A stretch of DNA of 64,000 bases from Nocardioides marinus (GTDB taxonomy: Bacteria; Actinomycetota; Actinomycetes; Propionibacteriales; Nocardioidaceae): the NCBI RefSeq assembly GCF_013408145.1, contig NZ_JACBZI010000001.1, positions 1,905,501-1,969,500 of the forward strand, written 5' to 3'. A model generated the notes under the pieces. It was not told where the DNA came from and ran no database searches. It was given only the letters and a program-made list of their open reading frames with translations. Both the position numbers and the translations under genes were made by a program. Positions 31,422-40,064 of this stretch are shown here, one piece after another. Numbering within the stretch: the first letter of the stretch is position 1; every line of letters starts with the position of its first letter.

Positions 31422-32900
31422 TCAGCGCAGCAGCTTCCTCAGGCCGTTGGTGAGGCGGACGTTGTAGAAGCCCGTGTTGGTGTCGGTGTACCAGACCTGG
31501 CCGCGCCTGCGGTCGTACGCCGGCGCCGACATGGCGTAGGCGCCCCCGAGCGTCGGGGGCTTGAGCGCGGTCCCGGGGACCAACGGCTGGTTGAAGTAGC
31601 CGACCTCCCGCGGGTGCTCGACGTCGCGGATGTCGAACAGACGTAGGCCCGAGGCGATCATCGAGCAACCGGCCAGCTTCGGGTTGCGGCGCTTGGGCAG
31701 CGAGCAGTAGTGACCGGCGTACCCCTGCGCGGGGAACCAGGCTCCGGGATCGCGCAGCTGGTCGCCGCCACGGTTCTCGGGCTGGTGGACCTCGAGGCGG
31801 ATGTTGGAGACGACCTCCGGAGCGGTCGGGTCCTCGACGTCGATGATGCGCGCGACGCCCACCGGGGAGCCCGGGTAGGCCAGCGCGTTGGTCGCCTCGA
31901 AGAAGTCGACGAACTCGTCGATCTCCAGCACGTAGTGGCGACCACCGCGGGTGAACGGCTCGGCGACCTGCGGGATGGAGTGCTCGGGCCAGGTGAGCTT
32001 CGACAGGACCGTGATCTCGGGGTCCTCGACCCGGTCCTGGACCTCGGAGACGTCGAGGATCGCGATGCCCCCGTCGGTGACACCCGTCGGACCGGGGTCG
32101 CCGATGTTGGCGGCGTACATCGTGCGGCCGTCGTCGGAGAGCCGCAGGCCGTGGTAGTTCACGCCCCACTGCGTCGTCAGCACCTGCGGGTCCGTCGGGT
32201 CGGTGAGGTCGACCGCGGCCAGGGTCGCGATCGTGCTGGAGCTGTAGAAGGTCCGCCCGTCCTTCGACCACCCCGACTCGTGCCCCAGCACGCCCGACAG
32301 GGTCGAGGAGAGCAGCTGCGGGTCGCGGCAGTCCTCACTGACGTCGTACACGTCGAGCACGCCGGGGTAGGTCGCCGCCGTGCCCAGCACGGCGGCCAGC
32401 AGCCCCCGCTTGCGGTTGACCAGCAGCGACTCGTGCGGGCTGACCATCGCCGGCGAGTCGAGCGTGGTGGTGCGCACCGGACGACGCGGCCGGTTCATGT
32501 CGAGCACGACGGTGCCCTGGCCGGTGGTCAGGTTGTTCACCACGTCGCGGGGGAAGATCAGCGTGTTGTCGTAGAACGCGCAGGTGTTGCCCTGCTCGTC
32601 GGTGTAGCGCAGCACCTTGAAGCCGCCCGAGCCGCCCTCGTGGGCCAGCTCACGGGTGTTGCAGGTGTAGCCCTCCGCAGCACGCCCCGAGCGGTAGTCC
32701 GCGCGCGGGACGCGCCCCTGGATGTCGGTCTCGGGCATCGAGCCCTTCCCGCAGCCCGCCTGCGGCACCGGCTTCGGGAACGGGTCGTCCGCCGAGACGG
32801 TGCCGCCCTGTGCCACGAGGGTCCCGCCACCGAGGGCGAGGGCCACACCGACCAGGGCCAGGCGCCGCCAGGCTCCACCTGCGCGCGTTGCGTCCGTCAC
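31422..32900 (-). CDS. Secreted LVIVD-repeat-type beta-propeller protein
   Basis: 492 residues with an N-terminal signal peptide (hydrophobic LALVGVALALGGGTLVA after RR, cleavage near residue 37). The mature part repeats the pattern of LVIVD/choice-of-anchor propellers: short segments that name a quantity then a relation, such as VLDVYDVSEDCRDPQLL, AAVDLTDPTDPQVL, IAILDVSEVQDRVEDPEI, ARIIDVEDPTAPEVV and LRLFDIRDVEHPREVG, about 50-60 residues apart. Several Cys (CNTREL, CAFYDN, HYCSLPKRR, GCSMIAS) could form disulphides outside the cell. The function of the family is not known. It stands between steroid genes but reads towards them with its own hairpins, so a role in sterol handling is only suggested by place. 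Confidence 0.7.
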   Translation of the reverse strand: MTDATRAGGAWRRLALVGVALALGGGTLVAQGGTVSADDPFPKPVPQAGCGKGSMPETDIQGRVPRADYRSGRAAEGYTCNTRELAHEGGSGGFKVLRYTDEQGNTCAFYDNTLIFPRDVVNNLTTGQGTVVLDMNRPRRPVRTTTLDSPAMVSPHESLLVNRKRGLLAAVLGTAATYPGVLDVYDVSEDCRDPQLLSSTLSGVLGHESGWSKDGRTFYSSSTIATLAAVDLTDPTDPQVLTTQWGVNYHGLRLSDDGRTMYAANIGDPGPTGVTDGGIAILDVSEVQDRVEDPEITVLSKLTWPEHSIPQVAEPFTRGGRHYVLEIDEFVDFFEATNALAYPGSPVGVARIIDVEDPTAPEVVSNIRLEVHQPENRGGDQLRDPGAWFPAQGYAGHYCSLPKRRNPKLAGCSMIASGLRLFDIRDVEHPREVGYFNQPLVPGTALKPPTLGGAYAMSAPAYDRRRGQVWYTDTNTGFYNVRLTNGLRKLLR

Positions 32901-32912
32901 ACCAGAAGGCTA

Positions 32913-32938
32913 AGGCCCCGAGCAGGTGCTCGGGGCCT
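32913..32938 (-). terminator. Strong hairpin after nitronate monooxygenase-like gene
   Basis: AGGCCCCGAGC pairs with GCTCGGGGCCT around AGGT, an eleven-pair GC-rich stem. It lies 22 bases past the stop of the upstream minus-strand gene and 13 bases before the start of the LVIVD gene. A short T-rich stretch (CCTTAGCCTTC) follows on the minus strand. Confidence 0.65.
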
Positions 32939-32959
32939 CGACCGTGGACTGGGAACCGC

Positions 32960-34066
32960 TCAGCCGTTGACCTTGTTCAGGGCCGCCACGGCCTCCTCGA
33001 ACTCGGACACCAGGCTGGCCATCACGTCGGCGACCGGGCGCACCTCGTTCATCCGGCCGACGATCTGGCCCACCGGCATCGAGATCACGTCGGGGTCGTT
33101 CGAGGCCACGATCCGGTTGTGGGCCTCGGCCACCAGGAGGTTCTGCAGCGGCATCGGCAGCGGCTGCGGCGCACCCTCCTCCGCCCAGGCCTCGGTCCAC
33201 TTGGTCTTGAGCAGGCGGGCCGGCTTGCCGGTGTAGACGCGGGTGCGCACGGTGTCGGCCGAGGTCGCCCGGGTGAAGGCGGTCTCCCAGGCGGAGTGGT
33301 TGGCCGAGAGATTGCGGTACTCCTCGGTGCCGAGCCAGATCGAGCCCGTCCACACCCCCTGCGCGCCGAGCGCCAGCGACGCGGCCACCTGCCGGCCCGA
33401 GCCGATGCCACCGGCACCGAGCACCGGCACGTCGGGGCCGACCGCGTCGACGATGTCGGGCGTGAGCACCATCGAGGCGATCTCACCGGTGTGGCCGCCG
33501 GCCTCGTAGCCCTGGGCGATGATGATGTCGACGCCGTTGGCCACGTGGCTCAGGGCGTGCTTCGGAGCACCGGCGAGCGCGCCGACCTTGAGGCCCCCGG
33601 CATGGCACTGCTCGATGACGTCGACCGGCGGGGACCCGAGGGCGTTGGCGATGAAGACCGGACGGTGCTGCAGCGCGATGTCCACGTGCGAGCGGGCCAT
33701 CGAGTGCAGCCAGCCCAGGACGCCCTCACGGCCCTCGCCCTCCTGGAGCGGCGGGACGCCGAGCTTGAGCAGCGTCTCGTCGACGAACTTCTTGTGCTCC
33801 TCGGGGATGTAGGCCGACAGGTCCGTCGAGGTGCCCTCGGTGGGGATCTTCATCGGCATGACGACGTCGACGCCGTACGGCTTGCCGTCGGTGTTCTCGT
33901 CCATCCACGTCAGCGTCCGGTCGAGCTCCTCGGTGTCGTTGAAGCGGACACAGCCCAGGACACCGAGGCCACCGGCACGGCTCACGGCCGCCGCCACGTG
34001 CTCGGACGGGGTGAAGGCGAGGATGGGGTACTCGATGCCGAACTCGTCGCAGATCGGGGTGCGCAT
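32960..34066 (-). CDS. Nitronate monooxygenase / 2-nitropropane dioxygenase-family flavoprotein
   Basis: FMN-binding TIM-barrel protein, 368 residues. Markers are the start MRTPICDEFGIEYPILA, VSRAGGLGVLG, the flavin phosphate loop GYEAGGHTGE, and VPVLGAGGIGSGRQVAASLALGAQGVWTGS. It belongs to the same superfamily as IpdC (54740-55822) but is a different branch, closer to the mycobacterial Rv1533-type proteins as I recall them. Its substrate is unknown. It follows fadD19 by 46 bases in the same direction and so is probably under the same KstR-controlled promoter. Possible roles are double-bond chemistry on a sterol acyl-CoA or removal of a reactive by-product. Confidence 0.8.
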   Translation of the reverse strand: MRTPICDEFGIEYPILAFTPSEHVAAAVSRAGGLGVLGCVRFNDTEELDRTLTWMDENTDGKPYGVDVVMPMKIPTEGTSTDLSAYIPEEHKKFVDETLLKLGVPPLQEGEGREGVLGWLHSMARSHVDIALQHRPVFIANALGSPPVDVIEQCHAGGLKVGALAGAPKHALSHVANGVDIIIAQGYEAGGHTGEIASMVLTPDIVDAVGPDVPVLGAGGIGSGRQVAASLALGAQGVWTGSIWLGTEEYRNLSANHSAWETAFTRATSADTVRTRVYTGKPARLLKTKWTEAWAEEGAPQPLPMPLQNLLVAEAHNRIVASNDPDVISMPVGQIVGRMNEVRPVADVMASLVSEFEEAVAALNKVNG

Positions 34067-34112
34067 GTCAGGTCTCTCCTGGCAGTGGTGGGTCGCGGAT
34101 GGGGGGGTGGTG

Positions 34113-35753
34113 TCAGCCGGCAGCCGGCGCGGAGCGGTCGGCGAGCGCCATCTCCTTGGCTGCGACGTACTGCGCCTTGCCGGTGGCGTTGCGCGGGATC
34201 GTGTCGACGACCGTCAGCGACCGGGGCAGCTTGTAGCCGGACAGGTGCGAGCGGAGGTACTCCCGCAGCTCCTCGAGCTCGAGGCTCTGCCCCTCGCGCA
34301 GCTCGACGACCGCGGCGACCGCCTGGCCGTAGGTCGCGTCGGGAATGCCGACGACGAGGGTGTCGTAGACCGCCGGGTGTCCCTTGATGGCCATCTCGAC
34401 CTCCTCGGGGTAGACCTTCTCGCCGCCGGTGTTGACGCAGTTGGAGCCGCGGCCGAGCAGCGTGACCTTGCCGTCGGCCTCGATGCGGGCGAAGTCACCG
34501 GGCACCGAGTAGCGGGTGCCGTCGACCTCGATGAAGGTCGCCGCCGACTTCGCCGGGTCCTTGTAGTAGCCCTGCGGGATGTTGCCGCCCCGGGCGAGTC
34601 GGCCGATCTTGCCGACCTCCGTCATCGGGATCGGACGGTTGTCCTCGTCGAGGACGACCGAGGCGGGACCCAGGGCCACGACCGGGCCGTCGGTGCTGAT
34701 CGCGCCCTTGTCCTGCATCCCCATCCCGGAGAACCCGGTCTCGGTGGCGCCGATCGAGTCGGTGAAGACGGCGTTGGTGAACTCGTCCATCCAGCGCTTC
34801 TTGACCGGCGGGGAGAAGATGGCGGCCGAGCTGGAGATGGCGAACAGGCTGCTGCCGTCGTACGGCGTGCCGGTGGCCTTCTTGCGCTCGTACTCCTCGA
34901 TGAGCGGGCGGGCCATGGCGTCGCCGGTCATGAAGATCAGCTGCACCTTGTCGCGCTCGATGATCTCCCAGGTGCGCTGGGGGTCGAACTTCGGCTCGAG
35001 GACGGTGAGGTGCCCGGCGAAGAGGTGCATGAGCAGGCCGGCCTGCGCGCCGCCGTGCATCAGCGGGCTCAGCGGGAAGGTGGTCATCCGCGGGTCCGTG
35101 GCCTGCTTGGACTGGTCGAACTCCTCCAACGGCTCGCCGGTGTAGAAGTCGATGCCGCCGCCGAGCACGCGCCAGAAGTCCTCGTGGCGCCACATGACGC
35201 CCTTCGGGAAGCCGGTGGTGCCGCCGGTGTAGATGATGTGCAGGTCGTCGGCACTGCGCTCGCCGAAGTCACGCTCGGCGCTCTGGTCGGCCACCGCGTC
35301 GGCGTACAGGACGCCGCCGAAGGAGGAGACGTCCGAGGCGTCGTCGGGGTCGATCGCGTCGGGGATCGCGACGAACGTCGTCAGCTTCTCGTGGTTCGGC
35401 GCGACCGAGGCCAGCAGCGGGGCGTAGGAGCGCTCGAAGACCACCGCAACCACGTCGGCGTTGTCGAAGAGGTAGTTGAGCTCCCCCTCGACGTAGCGGT
35501 AGTTGACGTTGATCGTCACGGCGCGGATCTTCACCGTGGCCAGCACCGCCACGACGTGCTCGATGGAGTTCTTGGCATAGATCGCCACGTGGTCGCCGGG
35601 ACCGACTCCCTGGCTCTGCAGGTAGTGGGCGAGCCGGTTGGACTCGGCTTCCAGGTCGGCGTACGTCGCGGTGCGATCGCCCACCTTGACGGCGGGGTTG
35701 TCGGGGGCGGCGTCGACCGCGTGCTCGAACAGGTCAGCGATGTTGAGGGCCAC
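34113..35753 (-). CDS. fadD19: Steroid side-chain CoA ligase FadD19
   Basis: AMP-forming ligase that activates C8 sterol side chains (for example the 3-oxo-cholestenoate group) with CoA. The product is 546 residues, the FadD19 length. P-loop IYTGGTTGFPKGVMWRHEDF, LSPLMHGGAQ, ISSSAAIFSPPVKKRWMDEF and the C-terminal RNATGKAQYVAAKEMA with its catalytic Lys are seen. The start is the GTG at 35753. It is divergent from echA19 across a 46-base region with a KstR site, the same arrangement as Rv3515c/Rv3516. Confidence 0.92.
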   Translation of the reverse strand: MALNIADLFEHAVDAAPDNPAVKVGDRTATYADLEAESNRLAHYLQSQGVGPGDHVAIYAKNSIEHVVAVLATVKIRAVTINVNYRYVEGELNYLFDNADVVAVVFERSYAPLLASVAPNHEKLTTFVAIPDAIDPDDASDVSSFGGVLYADAVADQSAERDFGERSADDLHIIYTGGTTGFPKGVMWRHEDFWRVLGGGIDFYTGEPLEEFDQSKQATDPRMTTFPLSPLMHGGAQAGLLMHLFAGHLTVLEPKFDPQRTWEIIERDKVQLIFMTGDAMARPLIEEYERKKATGTPYDGSSLFAISSSAAIFSPPVKKRWMDEFTNAVFTDSIGATETGFSGMGMQDKGAISTDGPVVALGPASVVLDEDNRPIPMTEVGKIGRLARGGNIPQGYYKDPAKSAATFIEVDGTRYSVPGDFARIEADGKVTLLGRGSNCVNTGGEKVYPEEVEMAIKGHPAVYDTLVVGIPDATYGQAVAAVVELREGQSLELEELREYLRSHLSGYKLPRSLTVVDTIPRNATGKAQYVAAKEMALADRSAPAAG

Positions 35754-35763
35754 GACCGCAGAC

Positions 35764-35777
35764 TAGAACACGTTCTC
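35764..35777. promoter_or_regulatory. KstR operator between fadD19 and echA19
   Basis: TAGAACACGTTCTC matches TnnAACnnGTTnnA except for the last base. It is 11 bases from the fadD19 start and 23 from the echA19 start, so one bound repressor could block both. Confidence 0.75.
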
Positions 35778-35799
35778 GTTTGTGGCTAGCATCACGGCC

Positions 35800-36582
35800 A
35801 TGACTGACTGCCTGGTGGAGCAGGACGGCCACGTCCTGACCGTGACCATGAACCGTCCCGAGCGCCGCAACGCGCTCTCGAGCGAGATGCTGCGGATCAT
35901 GGAGGACGCCTGGGACCGGGTGAACTCCGACGACTCGATCCGCGTCTGCATCCTCACCGGGGCGGGCGGCTACTTCTGCGCCGGGATGGACCTGCAGAAG
36001 GCCGACGAGAAACCGCCCTCGGAGTCCTTCGAGTCCGGCGAGTTCGACCCGTCGGTCATCAAGGGGCTGCTCAAGGGCTTCCGGCTGACCAAGCCGCTCA
36101 TCGCCGCGGTCGAGGGCCCCGCCATCGCCGGGGGCACCGAGATCCTGCAGGGCACCGACATCCGGGTCGCGGGCGAGTCCGCGAAGTTCGGCGTGGCCGA
36201 GGCCCGCTGGTCGCTCTACCCGATGGGTGGTTCTGCGGTGCGGCTCCCCCGCCAGATCCCCTACACCGTGGCCGCGGAGCTGCTGCTGACCGGCCGCACG
36301 CTGATGGCCGCCGAGGCCAAGGAGCTCGGCCTGATCGGCCACGTCGTCCCCGACGGCGAGGCGCTGACCAAGGCGCGCGAGTTGGCCGACATGGTCGCCG
36401 CCAACGGACCCCTCGCGGTCCAGGCGATCCTGCGGACGATGCGCGACTCCGAGGGCAAGCACGAGGAGGACTGCTGGGCCGACGACGCCCGGGTCGGCGC
36501 CGCGGTGTTCTCCAGCGCCGACGCCAAGGAGGGCCCCCGGGCGTTCCTGGAGAAGCGCAAGCCGGAGTTCCAGGGCCGCTGA
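35800..36582 (+). CDS. echA19: Enoyl-CoA hydratase EchA19-like (steroid side chain)
   Basis: Crotonase-fold hydratase, 260 residues from ATG 35800. The oxyanion-hole segments are [14 protein letters not shown] and [20 protein letters not shown], and [14 protein letters not shown] marks the N-terminus. EchA19 of Mycobacterium hydrates the C8 side-chain enoyl-CoA of cholesterol breakdown. The divergent partner fadD19 and shared KstR site support the assignment. The frame stays open 18 bases upstream to 35782, but the ATG at 35800 fits family N-termini better. Confidence 0.9.
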   Translation: MTDCLVEQDGHVLTVTMNRPERRNALSSEMLRIMEDAWDRVNSDDSIRVCILTGAGGYFCAGMDLQKADEKPPSESFESGEFDPSVIKGLLKGFRLTKPLIAAVEGPAIAGGTEILQGTDIRVAGESAKFGVAEARWSLYPMGGSAVRLPRQIPYTVAAELLLTGRTLMAAEAKELGLIGHVVPDGEALTKARELADMVAANGPLAVQAILRTMRDSEGKHEEDCWADDARVGAAVFSSADAKEGPRAFLEKRKPEFQGR

Positions 36583-36606
36583 CGCCCCACCACGTCCCCC
36601 GAGCGG

Positions 36607-36640
36607 GTCGAGCCGGCGTATCAATGCGCCGGCTCGACTC
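36607..36640 (+). repeat. Family-A repeat, solitary copy with inverted centre
   Basis: One 34-bp unit (GTCGAGCCGGCG, TATCAATG, CGCCGGCTCGACTC) lies between echA19 and the convergent ligase. Its loop carries TATCAA, the flipped form also seen at 17.5 kb. Confidence 0.8.
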
Positions 36641-36657
36641 GATGCTCGTACGTCGGG

Positions 36658-38262
36658 TCAGCCGACCGAGCGGTCCCCGGTCCAGAACTGCGCGCGCAGC
36701 GCCTTCTTGTCGGGCTTGCCCAGGCCGGTGAGGGGCAGCGCCTCGGTGGCGATGACCTGCTTGGGCGCCTGGACCGAGCCCTTGCGCTCCTTGACCATCT
36801 CCTGGATCTCGGCGACGACGGCGTCGGTCAGCTCGTGGCCCTCGCGCATGACGACCACCGCGGTGACGGCCTCGCCGAACTTCTCGTGCGGGGTGCCGAT
36901 GACCCCCACCTGGGCGATCGCGGGGTGCTCGGCCACAACGTCCTCGACCTCGCGCGGGAAGACGTTGAAGCCACCGGTGACGATCATGTCCTTGGTGCGG
37001 TCGACGATGTACCAGAAGCCGTCCTCGTCCTCGCGGGCCACGTCACCGGTGTGCATCCAGCCGTCACGGAAGGTCTCGGCGGTCACCTCCGGCAGCTTCC
37101 AGTAGCCACCGGAGAGCAGCGGGCCGGCGACGCAGATCTCTCCCGGCTCGCCGACGGGGACCGGGTTGCCGTCCTCGCCGAGCAGCGCGGTGCGCAGCAT
37201 CGCGGCAGGCCTACCGCAGGAGGAGAGCCGCGCGTCGTTGCCGGTCGCCACCGCTTCGGCGTGGTCCTCCTTGGAGAGGTAGGTGATGACCATCGGGGCC
37301 TCGGACTGGCCGTAGTACTGCGCGAAGATCGGGCCGAACCGCTCGATCGCCTCCTTGAGGCGCACCGGGTTGATGGCCGAGGCACCGTAGTAGACCGTCT
37401 CGAGCGACGACAGGTCGCGGGTGCGGCTGTCGGGGTGGTCCATCAGCGCGTAGAGCATCGAGGGCACCAGCATGGTCGCGGTGATCTGCTCCTCCTCGAT
37501 CACGCGCAGCACCTCGGCCGGGTCGAACTTCGTCAGCACGTGCAGCTCGCCGCCCTTGATCACGGTCGGGGCGAAGAACGCCGCGCCCGCGTGCGAGAGC
37601 GGCGTGCACATGAGGAACTTCGGGTTGGTCGGCCACTCCCACTCCGAGAGCTGGACCGCGGTCATGGTCGAGAACGACTGGGCCAGGCCGATGACGCCCT
37701 TCGGCTTGCCGGTGGTGCCGCCGGTGTAGGTGATCGAGGTGATGTGGTCGGGCGGGAGCAGGACCGCCTCGAGCGGCTTCGGCTCGAACTCCGCGGCCGC
37801 AGCCACGAGGTCCTTGCCGACGTGGGCGAGCTGGTCGGGCACCGGCCCGATGGTGAGGACCTGCTTGAGGCCCGGGCACTTCTCCAGCAGCCCGGCCGCG
37901 CGCTCGGCGAAGACCGGGTCGACGACCAGGACGCTGATCTCGGCGTCGTTGATGACGTAGGCGTGGTCGTCCAGCGAGCCGAGCGGGTGCAGCGACGTAC
38001 GCCGGTAGCCCTGCGTCTGCCCGGCACCCAGGATGAAGAGCACCTCGGGGCGGTTGAGCGCGAGCAGCGCCCCGGCGGTGCCGCGTCCGGCGTCGAGGGA
38101 CTCGAAGGCCTGCGCGTACTGGCTGATCCGAGCCGCCGTCTCGCCGCCGGTGAGCACGGTGTCACCGAGGTGCATGACGGGCTTCGTGCGGTGCCGCTTG
38201 AGGGCGGCGACCATGAGGTGGCCGTTGTGGGTGCCGGTGCGCAGGGTGTCCAGGTCGCTCAT
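36658..38262 (-). CDS. AMP-forming acyl-CoA ligase (FadD8-like), KstR-controlled
   Basis: 534 residues. P-loop TYTGGTTGKPKGVIG, MCTPLSHAGAAFFAP, YGASAINPVRLKEAIERFG, GWMHTGDVAREDEDGFWYI, DMIVTGGFNVFPREVEDV and the C-terminal LGKPDKKALR with its catalytic Lys show a complete enzyme. It is neither FadD17-like nor FadD19-like; the closest mycobacterial type I can suggest is FadD8. A perfect KstR operator lies 11 bases before its ATG, so it belongs to the sterol programme. Its acid substrate is unknown. Last in a minus-strand position facing echA19 across one family-A repeat. Confidence 0.85.
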   Translation of the reverse strand: MSDLDTLRTGTHNGHLMVAALKRHRTKPVMHLGDTVLTGGETAARISQYAQAFESLDAGRGTAGALLALNRPEVLFILGAGQTQGYRRTSLHPLGSLDDHAYVINDAEISVLVVDPVFAERAAGLLEKCPGLKQVLTIGPVPDQLAHVGKDLVAAAAEFEPKPLEAVLLPPDHITSITYTGGTTGKPKGVIGLAQSFSTMTAVQLSEWEWPTNPKFLMCTPLSHAGAAFFAPTVIKGGELHVLTKFDPAEVLRVIEEEQITATMLVPSMLYALMDHPDSRTRDLSSLETVYYGASAINPVRLKEAIERFGPIFAQYYGQSEAPMVITYLSKEDHAEAVATGNDARLSSCGRPAAMLRTALLGEDGNPVPVGEPGEICVAGPLLSGGYWKLPEVTAETFRDGWMHTGDVAREDEDGFWYIVDRTKDMIVTGGFNVFPREVEDVVAEHPAIAQVGVIGTPHEKFGEAVTAVVVMREGHELTDAVVAEIQEMVKERKGSVQAPKQVIATEALPLTGLGKPDKKALRAQFWTGDRSVG

Positions 38263-38272
38263 GGGGCGAGAC

Positions 38273-38286
38273 TAGAACGTGTTCCA
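38273..38286. promoter_or_regulatory. KstR operator upstream of FadD8-like ligase
   Basis: TAGAACGTGTTCCA fits TnnAACnnGTTnnA fully. It is 11 bases before the ligase start and 36 bases after the stop of the thioesterase gene, so the ligase has its own promoter. Confidence 0.82.
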
Positions 38287-38321
38287 GTTCTGCGCCAGAG
38301 TGTCCCGCCAGGGAACGGGTC

Positions 38322-38960
38322 TCAGGCCCAGGACGGGATGATGAAGACCCCGTGCGCCTCGACCGTGACCGCCTCCGGGGTGCCGAGCGTCGCCTCGACG
38401 AAGACCTTGCGGCCCTCCTCGCGCGCGATCCACCCCTCGAGCACGACCGGACCCAGTGGCGTGGGAGCGGCGTACCGTCCGGTGAGCGTGCCGGTCATGG
38501 TCACGCGACGATGGCCGTCACTGCCGACCTCGCCCATGAGGTGGTCGAGCAGGAGCATCGTGACGCCACCGTGGACCAGCCCCGGCGGCCCCTCGTACGC
38601 CGCACCCAGCTCGACCTGCGCGCGCAGACCTCCCCCGGGCCGCTCGAGCAGCTCCATCGGCGGCGCGATCGCATTCCGCCGGCCGACCACGACGTTGCCC
38701 CAGTTCCACGACCGACCCTCGTCGTTGTAGTGGATGCCGAACGGGCCGGGCAGCTGCTCGGACCGCAGCTCCTCGGTCAGCGCGCGCACCCGCTCCTCGA
38801 CCGAGCGGATGCGCTCCTCCGGCACGGTCGAGCGGATGGTGGCGTCGACCAGACCTCGGACCGCGTCGGTGAGGGCGTCGTACACCTCCTGCTGCCGCTC
38901 GACCTCTTCGGTGGGCAGGTCGGAGTGCGCGAACGCGCTGAGCCCGATGACCTCGGTCAT
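38322..38960 (-). CDS. PaaI-like hotdog-fold thioesterase
   Basis: 212 residues. The C-terminal 120 residues form a hotdog domain with the GLVHGGVTMLLLDHLMGE active-site helix and the strand GTLTGRYAAPTPLGPVVLEG. The N-terminal 80 residues are charged and helical (EEVERQQEVYDALTDAVRGL, ERIRSVEERVRALTEELRSE), probably a coiled coil for assembly. It should hydrolyse an acyl-CoA, perhaps to recover CoA from a stalled sterol intermediate. It begins one base after the stop codon of the F420-type oxidoreductase gene and is probably co-transcribed with it. Confidence 0.82.
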   Translation of the reverse strand: MTEVIGLSAFAHSDLPTEEVERQQEVYDALTDAVRGLVDATIRSTVPEERIRSVEERVRALTEELRSEQLPGPFGIHYNDEGRSWNWGNVVVGRRNAIAPPMELLERPGGGLRAQVELGAAYEGPPGLVHGGVTMLLLDHLMGEVGSDGHRRVTMTGTLTGRYAAPTPLGPVVLEGWIAREEGRKVFVEATLGTPEAVTVEAHGVFIIPSWA

Positions 38961-38961
38961 G

Positions 38962-40005
38962 TCAGGCCAGCAGCTCGGCGACCCGACGCACCTCGTCGGG
39001 CGTGTGCAGGCTGACCATCAAGGTGGTGACGCCGGTGGACTCCCACTCGGCGACCTTCTCCTTGACCTCGCCCTCGGTCCCGATGATGTGCATGTCCTCG
39101 ACCAGCTCGTCGGGGATGAGGGCGGTGGCACGCTCCTTCTCCCCGGCGAGGAAGAGACGCTGCACCTCCTCGGCGAGCTGCTCGTAGCCCATCCGCACGA
39201 AGACCTGGTTGTGGAAGTTCATCTCCTGGGCGCCCATGCCGCCCATGTAGAGGGCCGCGAAGGGCTTCATCGCGTCGACCGCGGCACGCTTCTCCGCCCC
39301 GTCCTCGACGACCTGCAGGTGGCAGGTCGCAGCGATCTCGAAGGTCTCGCGGGTGCGGCGGGCACCGGGGCGGGCGAACCCCTCGTCGAGCCAGTCCTGG
39401 TACATCCCGGCCGACTTGGGCGTGTAGAAGATCGGGATCCACCCGTCGGCGATCTCGGCGGTCTGCGCGACGTTCTTGGGCCCCTCGGCGCCCAGCCAGA
39501 TGGGGACGTCGGCGCGCAGCGGGTGCGTGATCGGCTTGAGCGGCTTGCCCAGGCCCATGGCGCCCTCGCCGGTGTAGGGCAGCGGGTAGTGCGGGCCGTC
39601 GTTGGTGACCGGGCCCTCGCGGCGCAGCACCTGCCGGATGATGTCCACGACCTCGCGCGTGCGTGCCAGGGGCTTCTTGAAGGGCTGGCCGTACCAACCC
39701 TCCACCACCTGCGGTCCACTCACGCCCATGCCGAGCACCAGCCGACCGCCGGAGAGGTGGTCCAGGGTCAGGGCGTGCATGGCGATGGAGGTCGGGGTGC
39801 GACCCGACATCTGCACGATCGAGGTGCCGAGGCGGACGTTGCTCGTCTCCCGGCCCCACCAGGCCAGCGGGGTGAAGGCGTCGGAGCCCCAGGCCTCGGC
39901 GGTGAAGATCGCGTCGAAGCCGGACTCGTCGGCCGCCTGCACGAGGTCGCCGTGGTGCGTCGGCATCTGCGCCTGCCAGTAGCCCAGCTGAAGTCCCAGT
40001 TTCAT
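38962..40005 (-). CDS. LLM-class F420-dependent oxidoreductase (Rv3520c-like)
   Basis: 347 residues from ATG 40005 (MKLGLQLGYWQAQ). Luciferase-like TIM barrel with FTAEAWGSDAFTPLAWW, LGTSIVQMSGRTPTSIAMHA, LDHLSGGRLVLGMGVSGPQV and a C-terminal EKVAEWESTGVTTLMVSL. This is the pattern of coenzyme F420-dependent enzymes. The same length and the same divergent place beside a DUF35-thiolase set are seen for Rv3520c in the mycobacterial KstR regulon; its reaction is not established there. A perfect KstR box stands 35 bases upstream. Confidence 0.88.
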   Translation of the reverse strand: MKLGLQLGYWQAQMPTHHGDLVQAADESGFDAIFTAEAWGSDAFTPLAWWGRETSNVRLGTSIVQMSGRTPTSIAMHALTLDHLSGGRLVLGMGVSGPQVVEGWYGQPFKKPLARTREVVDIIRQVLRREGPVTNDGPHYPLPYTGEGAMGLGKPLKPITHPLRADVPIWLGAEGPKNVAQTAEIADGWIPIFYTPKSAGMYQDWLDEGFARPGARRTRETFEIAATCHLQVVEDGAEKRAAVDAMKPFAALYMGGMGAQEMNFHNQVFVRMGYEQLAEEVQRLFLAGEKERATALIPDELVEDMHIIGTEGEVKEKVAEWESTGVTTLMVSLHTPDEVRRVAELLA

Positions 40006-40039
40006 GGAGGACACCCTGCCAGAACAGTTGCCATCGGCA

Positions 40040-40053
40040 TAGAACACGTTCTA
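40040..40053. promoter_or_regulatory. KstR operator between LLM oxidoreductase and DUF35 gene
   Basis: TAGAACACGTTCTA is a perfect palindrome and a perfect KstR match. It is centred in a 59-base divergent region, 35 bases from one start and 12 from the other. Confidence 0.87.
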
Positions 40054-40064
40054 GTTTTGGGGAC

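Noticed and set aside
32960..34066. Calling this gene a second ipdC
   Set aside because: It shares the flavin fold but differs in its N-terminal and substrate regions from IpdC at 54740 and lacks KstR2 control; it fits another branch of the nitronate monooxygenase superfamily.
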